Shown here piece by piece: positions 1 to 7,683 of a DNA stretch of 52,406 bases. This DNA is from Paenibacillus sacheonensis (GTDB taxonomy: Bacteria; Bacillota; Bacilli; Paenibacillales; Paenibacillaceae): positions 1 through 52,406 of the forward strand of contig NZ_JAAAMU010000030.1 in the NCBI RefSeq assembly GCF_009909195.1. Reading direction: 5' to 3'. The translations under genes were made by a program, and so were the position numbers. The notes beneath the pieces are model-generated. The model did not search any database. It was not told the origin of the DNA and was given only the letters and a program-made list of their open reading frames with translations. The first letter of the stretch is position 1; each line of letters starts with the position of its first letter.

Positions 1-1884
1 GGCCGCCGAGCCCAGCAGGGCGGCCGCCGTGAGCGCAGCGATGCCGGCGCAGGCGGCGCCGGCCGTGCCGAACGCCGGCACGAGGGCGGCATTGAGCGCC
101 GCCTTCAACCCCGCCGCGGCCAGCATGAGCAGGGCGGGGGTGCGGACCGCCCCCAGCCCCTGGAGCACGGCCGCCGCGAGCGCGCTGACGGTGCCCGCAA
201 GCGCCGTGCACCCGACAAGGGCGAACGTGCGCGTGCCGGCGGCGTCCGCGTACAGCATGATATCGATGGGCTCGGCCAGCAGCACGAGCCCCAAGACCGC
301 GGCTGCGCCGACGCCCCACGCGGCGCGCAGGATGAGGCCCCCCTGCTGCCGGACGGCGGCCGCGTCCCCGCTCGCGCGGGAGCGTGCCAGCGCGGGGACG
401 AACGCCCCGCCTACGGCGCCGGCAATCATGACGACCAGCTGAACGAGCGGCTGGCCCCGGCTGTACAGGCCGAAGAGCGTCATCGCCTCGTCCTGGCCAA
501 GGCCGGTTCCATGCAGCAGCCGCGGAACGGTGAACGCATCCACGACATTCAGCGCCGGTACCGCAAGAGCGCCCAGCGTTACGGGCACGGCCAGCCGCGC
601 CAGCCGACGCATCAACGCGAGCAGGCTTGGTCGTTCGACATCCGGCTGCACGGAATAGCGTTCTGTCGTTTCAAGAACGCGGTTATCCCGTATCGCCTTC
701 GACTGTCCCGAGGTGCCTTCGCCAGCTTCATGCTTACCCGCCGCTTCAACTCGAACGAGGCTCCCCTTTATCGGCGCCTGCCGCTCCTGATTCCGTCTAT
801 GCTCACCAGCCGGCACGCCGTTAATCCGTATCGCCGGGTCATGCGCCCAAGCCGGTCTTTCCTCTTCCGCGATCGCCCCTGCTTGGTCCCCAGCATGTCC
901 GGGCCCGTCCGCAGCCATTCGACCTTGCCCCGAAGCCTGTCCACGTTCTGGTGAAAGGACGCGTCCGGTTCCGCCTGCTGCTCCCGAGGTCCTCCTCTCT
1001 TCCCGCAGCCAATAGCCAGCAATGACGGCTAGGCCCGCCGTCCCGCCGATGGCCGAGCCCGCCGTCGCACCGGCGGCGAGCCGATCATCCGCCCAGCCGT
1101 AATACCAGCCGAGCAGGAGGAGCGCCAGCATCCCGGCGACCCGTACCGTCTGCTCGGAGAGCTGCGATACGGCCGACGGCAGCATGCGGCCGCGCCCTTG
1201 GTAATACCCGCGGAACGCCGCCATGGCGGGGGCGACCCAGAACGCAAGCGCCGATGCCCGCACCGCGGGCGCCGCCGCGCTGTCGCCCAGCCAGCCGGCC
1301 ACTTGGCTCGATCCGGTCCACAGCAGCAGAAATCCGGCAATGCCGCCCGCTGTCAGGAGCCAGACGCTTGCCCGCAGCACGCGCGCCGAGCCTTCTTGAT
1401 CGCCGGCGGTGTCCCGCTCCGCGACAAGCAGCGACACGGCAACCGGAAAGCCTGCCGTCACCATGACGAGCAGCAGCTGGTAGATCGGATAGACGGCGTT
1501 ATAAATCCCGAAGACGCGATCGCCGGCGATATTCTGAAGCGGTATCTTCTGCAGCGTGCCGAGCGTCTTGCTGACCGCCATGGCAGCCCCCATCAATGCG
1601 GCGCCTTTCATAAACCGCGGCCCATCGCCGCTCTGTCCCCCGCCTCGCCGCTTCGCGAACGGCCGTCCCGCAGCGGCCTCGCCGTCCGGCACCGTATAGC
1701 CGCGGTCCGGCTGTGCTTCACCGGCTTCCGACCCATGGGCTTCCGCCAATTCCGCCCGTGCACCGCTCATAGCCGCGTACGATTCGCCCGTTGCCAGCGC
1801 ATCCGCCTCCCCGCGGAATGTCGTACGCCCGGCACCCTTGCCGGCAACGGCGCGCTCCTGTTGCTTTTGCTTCAACTTCTGCAC
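1..1884 (-). CDS. SpoVB/YabM-type polysaccharide flippase (MATE-like), 3' end outside window
   Basis: A frame open from about 1884 to the left edge (628 codons, no stop reached) encodes a polytopic membrane protein of the polysaccharide/lipid flippase superfamily. The core begins near residue 91 with the typical stretch ending in GDRVFGIYNAVYPIYQ, followed by AFRGYYQGRGRM and SQLSEQTVRV, all characteristic of SpoVB/YabM proteins. In B. subtilis yabM follows spoVT, as here. About 90 hydrophilic residues precede the first membrane segment, and a hydrophilic low-complexity insert of about 120 residues (about 635..1000) separates the two halves. The start is uncertain: GTG at 1884 has AGGAG about 12 nt upstream; later in-frame ATG codons (residues 39 and 92) are possible. 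Likely substrate is a lipid-linked envelope or spore-cortex precursor (family inference). Confidence 0.85.
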   Translation of the reverse strand, partial: MQKLKQKQQERAVAGKGAGRTTFRGEADALATGESYAAMSGARAELAEAHGSEAGEAQPDRGYTVPDGEAAAGRPFAKRRGGGQSGDGPRFMKGAALMGAAMAVSKTLGTLQKIPLQNIAGDRVFGIYNAVYPIYQLLLVMVTAGFPVAVSLLVAERDTAGDQEGSARVLRASVWLLTAGGIAGFLLLWTGSSQVAGWLGDSAAAPAVRASALAFWVAPAMAAFRGYYQGRGRMLPSAVSQLSEQTVRVAGMLALLLLGWYYGWADDRLAAGATAGSAIGGTAGLAVIAGYWLREERRTSGAAGGTGRVLSPERGQASGQGRMAADGPGHAGDQAGAIAEEERPAWAHDPAIRINGVPAGEHRRNQERQAPIKGSLVRVEAAGKHEAGEGTSGQSKAIRDNRVLETTERYSVQPDVERPSLLALMRRLARLAVPVTLGALAVPALNVVDAFTVPRLLHGTGLGQDEAMTLFGLYSRGQPLVQLVVMIAGAVGGAFVPALARSRASGDAAAVRQQGGLILRAAWGVGAAAVLGLVLLAEPIDIMLYADAAGTRTFALVGCTALAGTVSALAAAVLQGLGAVRTPALLMLAAAGLKAALNAALVPAFGTAGAACAGIAALTAAALLGSAA

Positions 1885-1969
1885 CTGCCCGTCTCTTCTC
1901 CTGCCCCCATTATACCCTAAACGCAGGCGGGATGAGTCCGAACGAAGGCCCAAGTCGACCGAAGACGGC

Positions 1970-2008
1970 AAAAAAGCTCCCCTGAAGGCTTGTCCTTCAA
2001 GGAAGCTT
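1970..2008 (-). terminator. Rho-independent terminator after spoVT
   Basis: On the minus strand the arms AGCTTCCTTGAAGG and CCTTCAGGGGAGCT form a long hairpin followed by a T run, 19 nt past the spoVT stop. It separates spoVT from the flippase gene. Confidence 0.85.
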
Positions 2009-2026
2009 AGCTGGGGCCGCAGCGGA

Positions 2027-2569
2027 TTACTGCTCCATTTGTTTGGCTAGAAAACCCGCTGCGGTCTCCGCCATCTTCGTTTCCATCTGCGCCATCTTGA
2101 CCGCTTCGTCCTTGCTCAGCAGGACAACCGTGCCGATCGGATCGCCGCCCGCCACGATCGGCGCCGCCACGAAGGAGCTGAACGTCTCCCCGATATCCTT
2201 CACGACTTCGAACGACCCGCCTCCGGCTTCCACGAGCGTCTTCCGGTTCTCCATGCAGCTCTCCAGCATGGCCCCGATCTGTTTCTCCAGATATTCTTTC
2301 TTCGGCGCGCCCGCTACGGCGATGATATTATCGCGATCCGTAATAAGCGTAATATGACTCGTGCTCTCCGATAAGGATTCCGCATACTCCTTCGCAAAAT
2401 CGCCGAGCTCGCCGATGGGGGAATACTTCTTAAGAATGACTTCGCCGTCGCGATCAACGAATATTTCCAGCGGGTCGCCCTCGCGTATACGCAGTGTACG
2501 ACGGATCTCCTTAGGGATGACGACCCGTCCGAGATCATCGATGCGGCGGACAATTCCAGTTGCTTTCAT
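2027..2569 (-). CDS. spoVT: Stage V sporulation protein T (AbrB-family forespore regulator)
   Basis: 180 residues, the usual SpoVT length. The N-terminal 50 residues are a swapped-hairpin AbrB DNA-binding domain (MKATGIVRRIDDLGRVVIPK), and the remainder is the GAF-like ligand domain typical of SpoVT. In B. subtilis SpoVT is made in the forespore under sigma-G and tunes sigma-G genes up or down. A sigma-G-like promoter lies upstream at 2691..2720, giving a leader of roughly 115 nt. The start is ATG with a purine-rich stretch (GGAAAGTGGGG) upstream. A terminator follows at 1970..2008, so it appears monocistronic. Confidence 0.97.
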   Translation of the reverse strand: MKATGIVRRIDDLGRVVIPKEIRRTLRIREGDPLEIFVDRDGEVILKKYSPIGELGDFAKEYAESLSESTSHITLITDRDNIIAVAGAPKKEYLEKQIGAMLESCMENRKTLVEAGGGSFEVVKDIGETFSSFVAAPIVAGGDPIGTVVLLSKDEAVKMAQMETKMAETAAGFLAKQMEQ

Positions 2570-2690
2570 GTTCTAGTTGCCCCACTTTCCTTGGAAGGTT
2601 TTGAATTTGACTGGACACGTTTGGAAGCTGGTGCTGCTTTATTATTCAAGAGGAGAGAATCCTTGAAAGAGGTGTTTAGCGAACTGACCA

Positions 2691-2720
2691 TAGTATTCAT
2701 CCCCTCCCATTTTCTTATGC
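2691..2720 (-). promoter_or_regulatory. Sigma-G-type promoter of spoVT
   Basis: Minus strand: GCATA, an 18-nt spacer, then AATACTA. The forespore sigma-G consensus is about GMATR, 17-18 nt, CATWHTA, so only the first base of the -10 deviates. spoVT is a known sigma-G gene in B. subtilis. Confidence 0.65.
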
Positions 2721-2814
2721 ATTGCGCGGGACGCCGGAATCCATCATCTGGCGCCTCGGCAAGCCTCGCCTGCAAAAGGCGAAGGCGGTAGATGTTGCCA
2801 TTCGGAAAATCACG

Positions 2815-2845
2815 TAAAAAAGCCATCCCTTCAGTTAGGAATGGC
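2815..2845 (-). terminator. Terminator after the GH18 gene
   Basis: Minus strand hairpin GCCATTCCT / AGGGATGGC (one mismatch) followed by six T. It lies just past the stop of the GH18 gene and ends the CBM9-transglutaminase-GH18 operon. Confidence 0.85.
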
Positions 2846-2860
2846 CGATGCAGACGATGT

Positions 2861-3901
2861 TTATGATTCGCCCGAGAGACCTTGATCGATGGCCTCCAGC
2901 AGCCGGTGCGTCTTATCGCAGCCGTACTCCCAGAACATGATGCCCGCGAGGCCTTGATCCTTCACGTACGCGCACTTGCGCGCGATGGACTGCTCGTCTT
3001 CATAAGAGATGAAGCTCGATCCGTTAAACAGGTACGGCGCGCAAGCCTCTTCATCCCAATAGCGGACATAGCCCGACTGACCGATATAATGAGCGGCCAG
3101 CTCCGTAAAAGAAGGTCCGTATCCCCCCGTAGTGCCTGCCATCTGGTGGAGGCCTTGATTATGGTCCGGAACCTGGTTCCATTGTCTGGAGTAGAAAGCC
3201 GCGCCAATGACGATCTTCTCCTTGGGCACGCCGGCGCCGACGAAGATGCGGACGGAAGCGTCCGTGCTGATCCGGAACAAGTCCCCGGCAGGCGTATATA
3301 AATTCGTATGATGACCGGTAAGCACCTGGAATCCGCCGCGCATGTCGTACGTCATCAGCTGCACGTAATCCAGATAGCGCTGCGCTTGGTCCATCTCCGT
3401 GCCGTCGACGTAATACTGGTCCGCGCCCGCCGCAATGGTGAGCAAATAGTGGCGCTTATCGCGCGAGCCGAGCGCGTCCAGTTCTTCGCGAATCGTTCGG
3501 AGCAGCAGCGTGAAGTTCTCTTTGTCCGCAGGATTCGACGCGATCCCTGCCTCGGCGTAGCACGGATATTCCCAATCCAGATCGATTCCGTCAAAAGGCC
3601 GCGTCGTCAGCACGCGAACGGCCGAGTCCGCCATCTTCCTCCTGCCCGACTCGGTCGAGGCCGCTTCCGAGAACCCCCCGGCGCTCCAGCCGCCAACGGA
3701 CAAGAGCACCTTCAATTCCGGATGCGCTTGCTTCCATTCATGGATCACCTCCGCATGCTTCAGATGGTCCGTTACGATCTCGTCCTCGCGAACGTGGCCG
3801 AACGCAACGTTGATGTGGGTAAGCTTCAGCAGATCCTCCCGCGTCATCTCCGGCATCGCCTCGTCGACGACATAGCCCACCTTGATATGCTTGTTGGACA
3901 T
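2861..3901 (-). CDS. Glycoside hydrolase family 18 (chitinase-like), no signal peptide
   Basis: 346-residue single-domain GH18 TIM barrel. The substrate-strand motif LLSVGGWS is at residues 66-73 and the catalytic DxxDxDxE motif (DGIDLDWE) at 104-111, with Glu111 as predicted acid/base. No signal peptide or cell-wall-binding module is visible, so the protein is probably cytoplasmic and may act on imported N-acetylglucosamine-containing oligosaccharides; GH18 also includes hydrolases for other beta-linked N-acetylhexosamine substrates. The ATG start has GGAGTGA 7 nt upstream. It is the last gene of a three-gene operon, 26 nt after the transglutaminase-like gene. Confidence 0.92.
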   Translation of the reverse strand: MSNKHIKVGYVVDEAMPEMTREDLLKLTHINVAFGHVREDEIVTDHLKHAEVIHEWKQAHPELKVLLSVGGWSAGGFSEAASTESGRRKMADSAVRVLTTRPFDGIDLDWEYPCYAEAGIASNPADKENFTLLLRTIREELDALGSRDKRHYLLTIAAGADQYYVDGTEMDQAQRYLDYVQLMTYDMRGGFQVLTGHHTNLYTPAGDLFRISTDASVRIFVGAGVPKEKIVIGAAFYSRQWNQVPDHNQGLHQMAGTTGGYGPSFTELAAHYIGQSGYVRYWDEEACAPYLFNGSSFISYEDEQSIARKCAYVKDQGLAGIMFWEYGCDKTHRLLEAIDQGLSGES

Positions 3902-3927
3902 TCGCAGTTCACTCCACTCTCGATTGA

Positions 3928-6555
3928 TCAGGCTAGGCCCGTTATGATTTGCATCGCTTCTCGTCCCATGCCGATCTTGTACCCGGAGGCGGCGTACCGA
4001 ATCCGGTCTTGGCTGTCCGCGACGAATAGATGCGGGAATCCCGCTTCTCTCGCCGCTGATTGAATAAGCCTGTCCGGCAGGGGAACGCCGCTGGTTTCCA
4101 GCATGAACACCGTCCGGAGCGGCAGCTTCGGATAATGGGCGGGATCGAAGGAAGCCGTCCGCTCCGAATCGCCGATCAGCAAAACGATCGGAATCCCCAG
4201 CCCGTCAAACGGTTCGGACAGCTCGCTCAATTCCCGGAGCAGATGTTTGCTCGGCTCCCGCTCCGGTTCGATCCAAGCCACGATAGCGCCTCGTCTATCC
4301 GCTTCAAGAAGGTCCTCCCATGCGGCGCCCTCACCGTCCAGCCGCGCGATCGGCCTGCTGCGGTCGAAAGCGCCAAGATCCGGAATGTCGACCGCCGTCT
4401 CGCGGAAGGTCAGGGTTACGTCCGTCGTCTCCCCCGCTTGAACGGTAAAGTACGCAAGCCGCACCTTGACCGTGCCGTCCTTCATACGGATACCGGACGT
4501 TAACCGGTATGGCCCGGGTTCGACTTCGAACGGCTCTTCGTAAACCTCTTTCATCCCGTGCGGATATACCAGCGTCTTGTAGCTGCCTCGTTCCAAGCGG
4601 GCAAAGGTGAAATTCTCGGCATAGGAAGCGGCCGGCGCATCCGGTGAAGCCGCATCTCTATGCAGCCGAAGCCTGCCGACTGTCCGACGCTCCCGATCGC
4701 CGGAAGAAGTATCGTTCAATACGGCGTCCAGCCAGCTACCTTGCTCCATATACTGCGGCTTCTGCTCGCTCGGGTGCAGGCGCGCCGGGATGCCAAGGCT
4801 CCGGCAGACGGCCACGAACAGGATATCCAGCGACAACGGGTCGCCTTTCTTCAACTTGTACGTTCCCGCCGGGTTCCCTCTCCCCGATAAGTTCGGTATG
4901 TCCTGCCATATGCCGAAGTTATCCTGCAGATTCCGAACCAACTCGGATGGATCGGACCGGAATGCCGCGATTGCCTCCGTAGTGAACGCCTCCCGAAAGA
5001 GCCGCCGATAAGGAACGAGCATCTCGTGCAGCACCCGCGGGCAAAGCACGTAGCGGACGAATTCTTCCTCGCCGATCCCAGCGCGCATCTCGGCGCGCAT
5101 CGCCAGCGCGCCGATTAGATGATCCTCCAGTACCGGACGGAACGTGTCCGTCAGATCCTTGTCATGCAGCGATTCCAGCAGACGCAGCGGCCACTCCCCG
5201 TATTCGCCCGAGCGTTCCCGCAGGAACGCGGCGATCTCCGCGCCGTTGCCGCGGGCCGTACGAAGCACGTTCCATACGCGGTCCGGCGGCAGTCCAACGG
5301 CCGCTGCGAGACGAAATGCTGCCTCTTTCCCTTGGAAGGTGCACTCATAGTCGGTCCGAATCTTCGTGCCTTCCTCCAGACGGCCGTTATGCCGCTCGAT
5401 CTGCGCCGCGGTTAGCGGCTCCGCGGCTTCTCCTTCGCGTTCGGGAGGCGGCACCATATCGAATTCCGCGATGCCGGACGGCTGCTCGGACGCATCCAAT
5501 ACCATATCGACCGAGGCGCAGTCCTTCACCGAAATTTTGACTTCGCCCCACTTGCCGTCCTTCACGGCGCGAATGACCAGGTCGCCGAGCCCGGTCTTGA
5601 ATGCGGCCATGCCCTGATCGTTCGTCGGCACGGAGGCGATCGGGAACAATTCAGCCATGTTGTACAGTTCGAAATGAACTTCAGCCCCGGCGACAGGCTC
5701 GCCGCGCCCGTTCGTCACGACCACCTGAATGTCGCGCGTCGGCGCGTATAGATCCAACAGATTGATCTCCGTAAACCATTCGTCGGCCAGGGTAATCGCC
5801 TCGGGGCCCGGATAATCCGCGTACACTCGCGTATTCACCAGCATGGCCCGCCGTGCCGGAGGCGTGAACCAGCCCTGGTTGAGCCTCGCTTCCGGCTCGC
5901 ACGCTCCGATGTAATGCCACTGCCCGTCCGCCCAGGCTTCCACCCAGGCATGATTATCGTCGCAATGGGCCCAGCGGGGCGTGTACACCTGGCGGGCGGG
6001 AATGCCGATGCTACGGAGCGCGGCCACGGCCAGCGTCGATTCTTCGCCGCAGCGTCCGCGCGCGTTCCGGATCATGGAGCGCGGCGACAGCGTTCTCAGA
6101 TCGCTGCCCACGTAAGTTGCTTTCTCATGGCACCAATAGTTGGTCTCCAAGATGGCATCCTTCATCGACAAATGCGCCGTGCGGCCCGCCAGTTGATCAT
6201 GCAGCTCCCCGCGGGAATCTTCGATATTCTCCGTATTCACCCGATAAGGCAGCACGAAATGCAAGAACAGATGATCCGGCACCCGATCGCCCCAAGGCGC
6301 CGTTCTGCGGATATCCAGCGTACATCGGACATGGCTTAAGAACAGCGAGCCATCATAATCCGCCATGTCGTTCACGGGCATATACGCGAATAAGTACTTT
6401 AATGCCCAAATTTCCTCTTCGGTCAGCGCTTCTTGGAAGACAGCGAAGAGCTCCTGCCTGCGGGCCTCCGCGAGCACTTCCTTCTCGCGGAATTTCCGCT
6501 CGATTCGCGCCATCTCGCATTGATCCAGCGAGAATACGGATGTCTGTTCGTTCAC
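3928..6555 (-). CDS. Large transglutaminase-like multidomain protein
   Basis: 875 residues from a GTG start at 6555, chosen because it has AAGGAG 8 nt upstream and overlaps the upstream stop by 4 nt (GTGA). Domains seen: a helical N-terminal part; a transglutaminase-like core with RGRCGEES (Cys169) and NHAWVEAW (His202), the usual third Asp being replaced by a GACEPE context; a carboxypeptidase-regulatory-like beta domain (VTNGRGEPVAGAEVHF); a second, apparently degenerate transglutaminase-like segment lacking the Cys (KGDPLSLDILFVAVCRSLGI); and a C-terminal region with a thioredoxin-like look but no CxxC. No signal peptide is visible. The substrate is unknown. Similar transglutaminase-fold proteins act on peptide or amide bonds, but the function here is open. 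Confidence 0.88.
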   Translation of the reverse strand: MNEQTSVFSLDQCEMARIERKFREKEVLAEARRQELFAVFQEALTEEEIWALKYLFAYMPVNDMADYDGSLFLSHVRCTLDIRRTAPWGDRVPDHLFLHFVLPYRVNTENIEDSRGELHDQLAGRTAHLSMKDAILETNYWCHEKATYVGSDLRTLSPRSMIRNARGRCGEESTLAVAALRSIGIPARQVYTPRWAHCDDNHAWVEAWADGQWHYIGACEPEARLNQGWFTPPARRAMLVNTRVYADYPGPEAITLADEWFTEINLLDLYAPTRDIQVVVTNGRGEPVAGAEVHFELYNMAELFPIASVPTNDQGMAAFKTGLGDLVIRAVKDGKWGEVKISVKDCASVDMVLDASEQPSGIAEFDMVPPPEREGEAAEPLTAAQIERHNGRLEEGTKIRTDYECTFQGKEAAFRLAAAVGLPPDRVWNVLRTARGNGAEIAAFLRERSGEYGEWPLRLLESLHDKDLTDTFRPVLEDHLIGALAMRAEMRAGIGEEEFVRYVLCPRVLHEMLVPYRRLFREAFTTEAIAAFRSDPSELVRNLQDNFGIWQDIPNLSGRGNPAGTYKLKKGDPLSLDILFVAVCRSLGIPARLHPSEQKPQYMEQGSWLDAVLNDTSSGDRERRTVGRLRLHRDAASPDAPAASYAENFTFARLERGSYKTLVYPHGMKEVYEEPFEVEPGPYRLTSGIRMKDGTVKVRLAYFTVQAGETTDVTLTFRETAVDIPDLGAFDRSRPIARLDGEGAAWEDLLEADRRGAIVAWIEPEREPSKHLLRELSELSEPFDGLGIPIVLLIGDSERTASFDPAHYPKLPLRTVFMLETSGVPLPDRLIQSAAREAGFPHLFVADSQDRIRYAASGYKIGMGREAMQIITGLA

Positions 6556-7586
6556 TCGGCTTGCTCCTTCCACAGCTTCCCGTCCTCCCGGATGCATATC
6601 ACGGATTGTCCGTCCGCGGACGGTGCGTTAATTTGGAACAGACTGCGCGTCGTCTCGATGGCGGGTTCGATCGTCCAAGAATCTCCGTCCATAAGCAGCT
6701 TCGCGTCTTGGGTGAACTCCCCGTGCGCCTCGAAATAATTGCGTTCGCGGTAATACAGCCTGCGCAGCTCCCACTTGATCCGCTCGTCCGCCGGCAGCAC
6801 GAACGACGAAGGTTTTCCGTCTCCATCGGCGAAGACGACGTAGCCCCACAGCTCCGGATAATGCATGTTCACGATGCCCATCGGGGACCACACCCAATTG
6901 TCTTCGGGAAACGGCTTGCCCGTCTCCGGGTTGATCGCTTTGCGGTATTCGCTGCCTCGCGCCTCGGCCTGCCATTCGACGCGCGAGAAATTAACGCGCC
7001 AGAATTCGCCGGCGCTCGGCGGCCGGCCACCAGTCGCGCATTCCCGCAGGCTCGTCCAAGGCATCGCGACCTCGACGCTCCACTTTCGATTAACCGCGGA
7101 AGGGTCGTTAAGCTTGCCGTCGATGTGCACGGCGGTCCTCAAGCCGTTAATATCCCAGCCGTTCACCGGCGGGCCTCCGTCCCGGTAAGGCTTCACCAGC
7201 AGCAAATCCCAAACCGTGTTCAAGGCGTTGATCTCGAATTCGTAATACTGATGGGAATCTCCGTCGGGATCGATAAAGATTTCAAAATCATTGTCATAGA
7301 AAATGACCGCGTCGCGCTCCGTCAACGTCGCCCAGATCTGGTCCTCGACCAACTCGGCCGCGAAGTAAAAGAACTCGTCGTCCCACAGCATTTTCGCCCG
7401 GGTTCGCTTCGCGGGCATAGGCTTGAGATCGCCCTCGATATCGACGAAATCCTCGGTCCATTCCGCCGCCGCCCAGAACGGCTTGTCGATACGGCCGTCC
7501 AGCTCCAGCGGCCCTTGCGCGCGCCGGCATACGTATCGTTCGGGAGCGTATGCGATCTTCGGCTCCGGCACTCCGCTTCGGTTCAT
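6552..7586 (-). CDS. Carbohydrate-binding family 9-like protein
   Basis: 344 residues. The sequence is a beta-rich CBM9/DOMON-like domain: GPLELDGRIDKPFWAAAEWTE opens it, followed by LWDDEFFYFAAEL, DNDFEIFIDPDG, YYEFEINALN and WSVEVAMPW, a pattern seen in the sugar-binding CBM9 fold. No signal peptide or membrane segment is present, so it is predicted to be cytosolic. The start at 7586 has GGGGGA 7-8 nt upstream; the alternative ATG at 7592 sits too close to that site. It is the first gene of the operon with the transglutaminase-like and GH18 genes (4-nt overlap) and is divergent from the AraC-type regulator, which suggests common control. Confidence 0.88.
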   Translation of the reverse strand: MNRSGVPEPKIAYAPERYVCRRAQGPLELDGRIDKPFWAAAEWTEDFVDIEGDLKPMPAKRTRAKMLWDDEFFYFAAELVEDQIWATLTERDAVIFYDNDFEIFIDPDGDSHQYYEFEINALNTVWDLLLVKPYRDGGPPVNGWDINGLRTAVHIDGKLNDPSAVNRKWSVEVAMPWTSLRECATGGRPPSAGEFWRVNFSRVEWQAEARGSEYRKAINPETGKPFPEDNWVWSPMGIVNMHYPELWGYVVFADGDGKPSSFVLPADERIKWELRRLYYRERNYFEAHGEFTQDAKLLMDGDSWTIEPAIETTRSLFQINAPSADGQSVICIREDGKLWKEQAE

Positions 7587-7683
7587 GTCCATTCCCCCGT
7601 TTCGATTCGTTCTATGTGCAAAAAAATAAATTGTTGGTATGATGGGATGCATAGTAATGACGGCAGTACGGGGGGCAGCTTGT

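Noticed and set aside
1198..1920. 240-codon plus-strand frame
   Set aside because: Antisense to the flippase gene, whose translation shows conserved membrane motifs.
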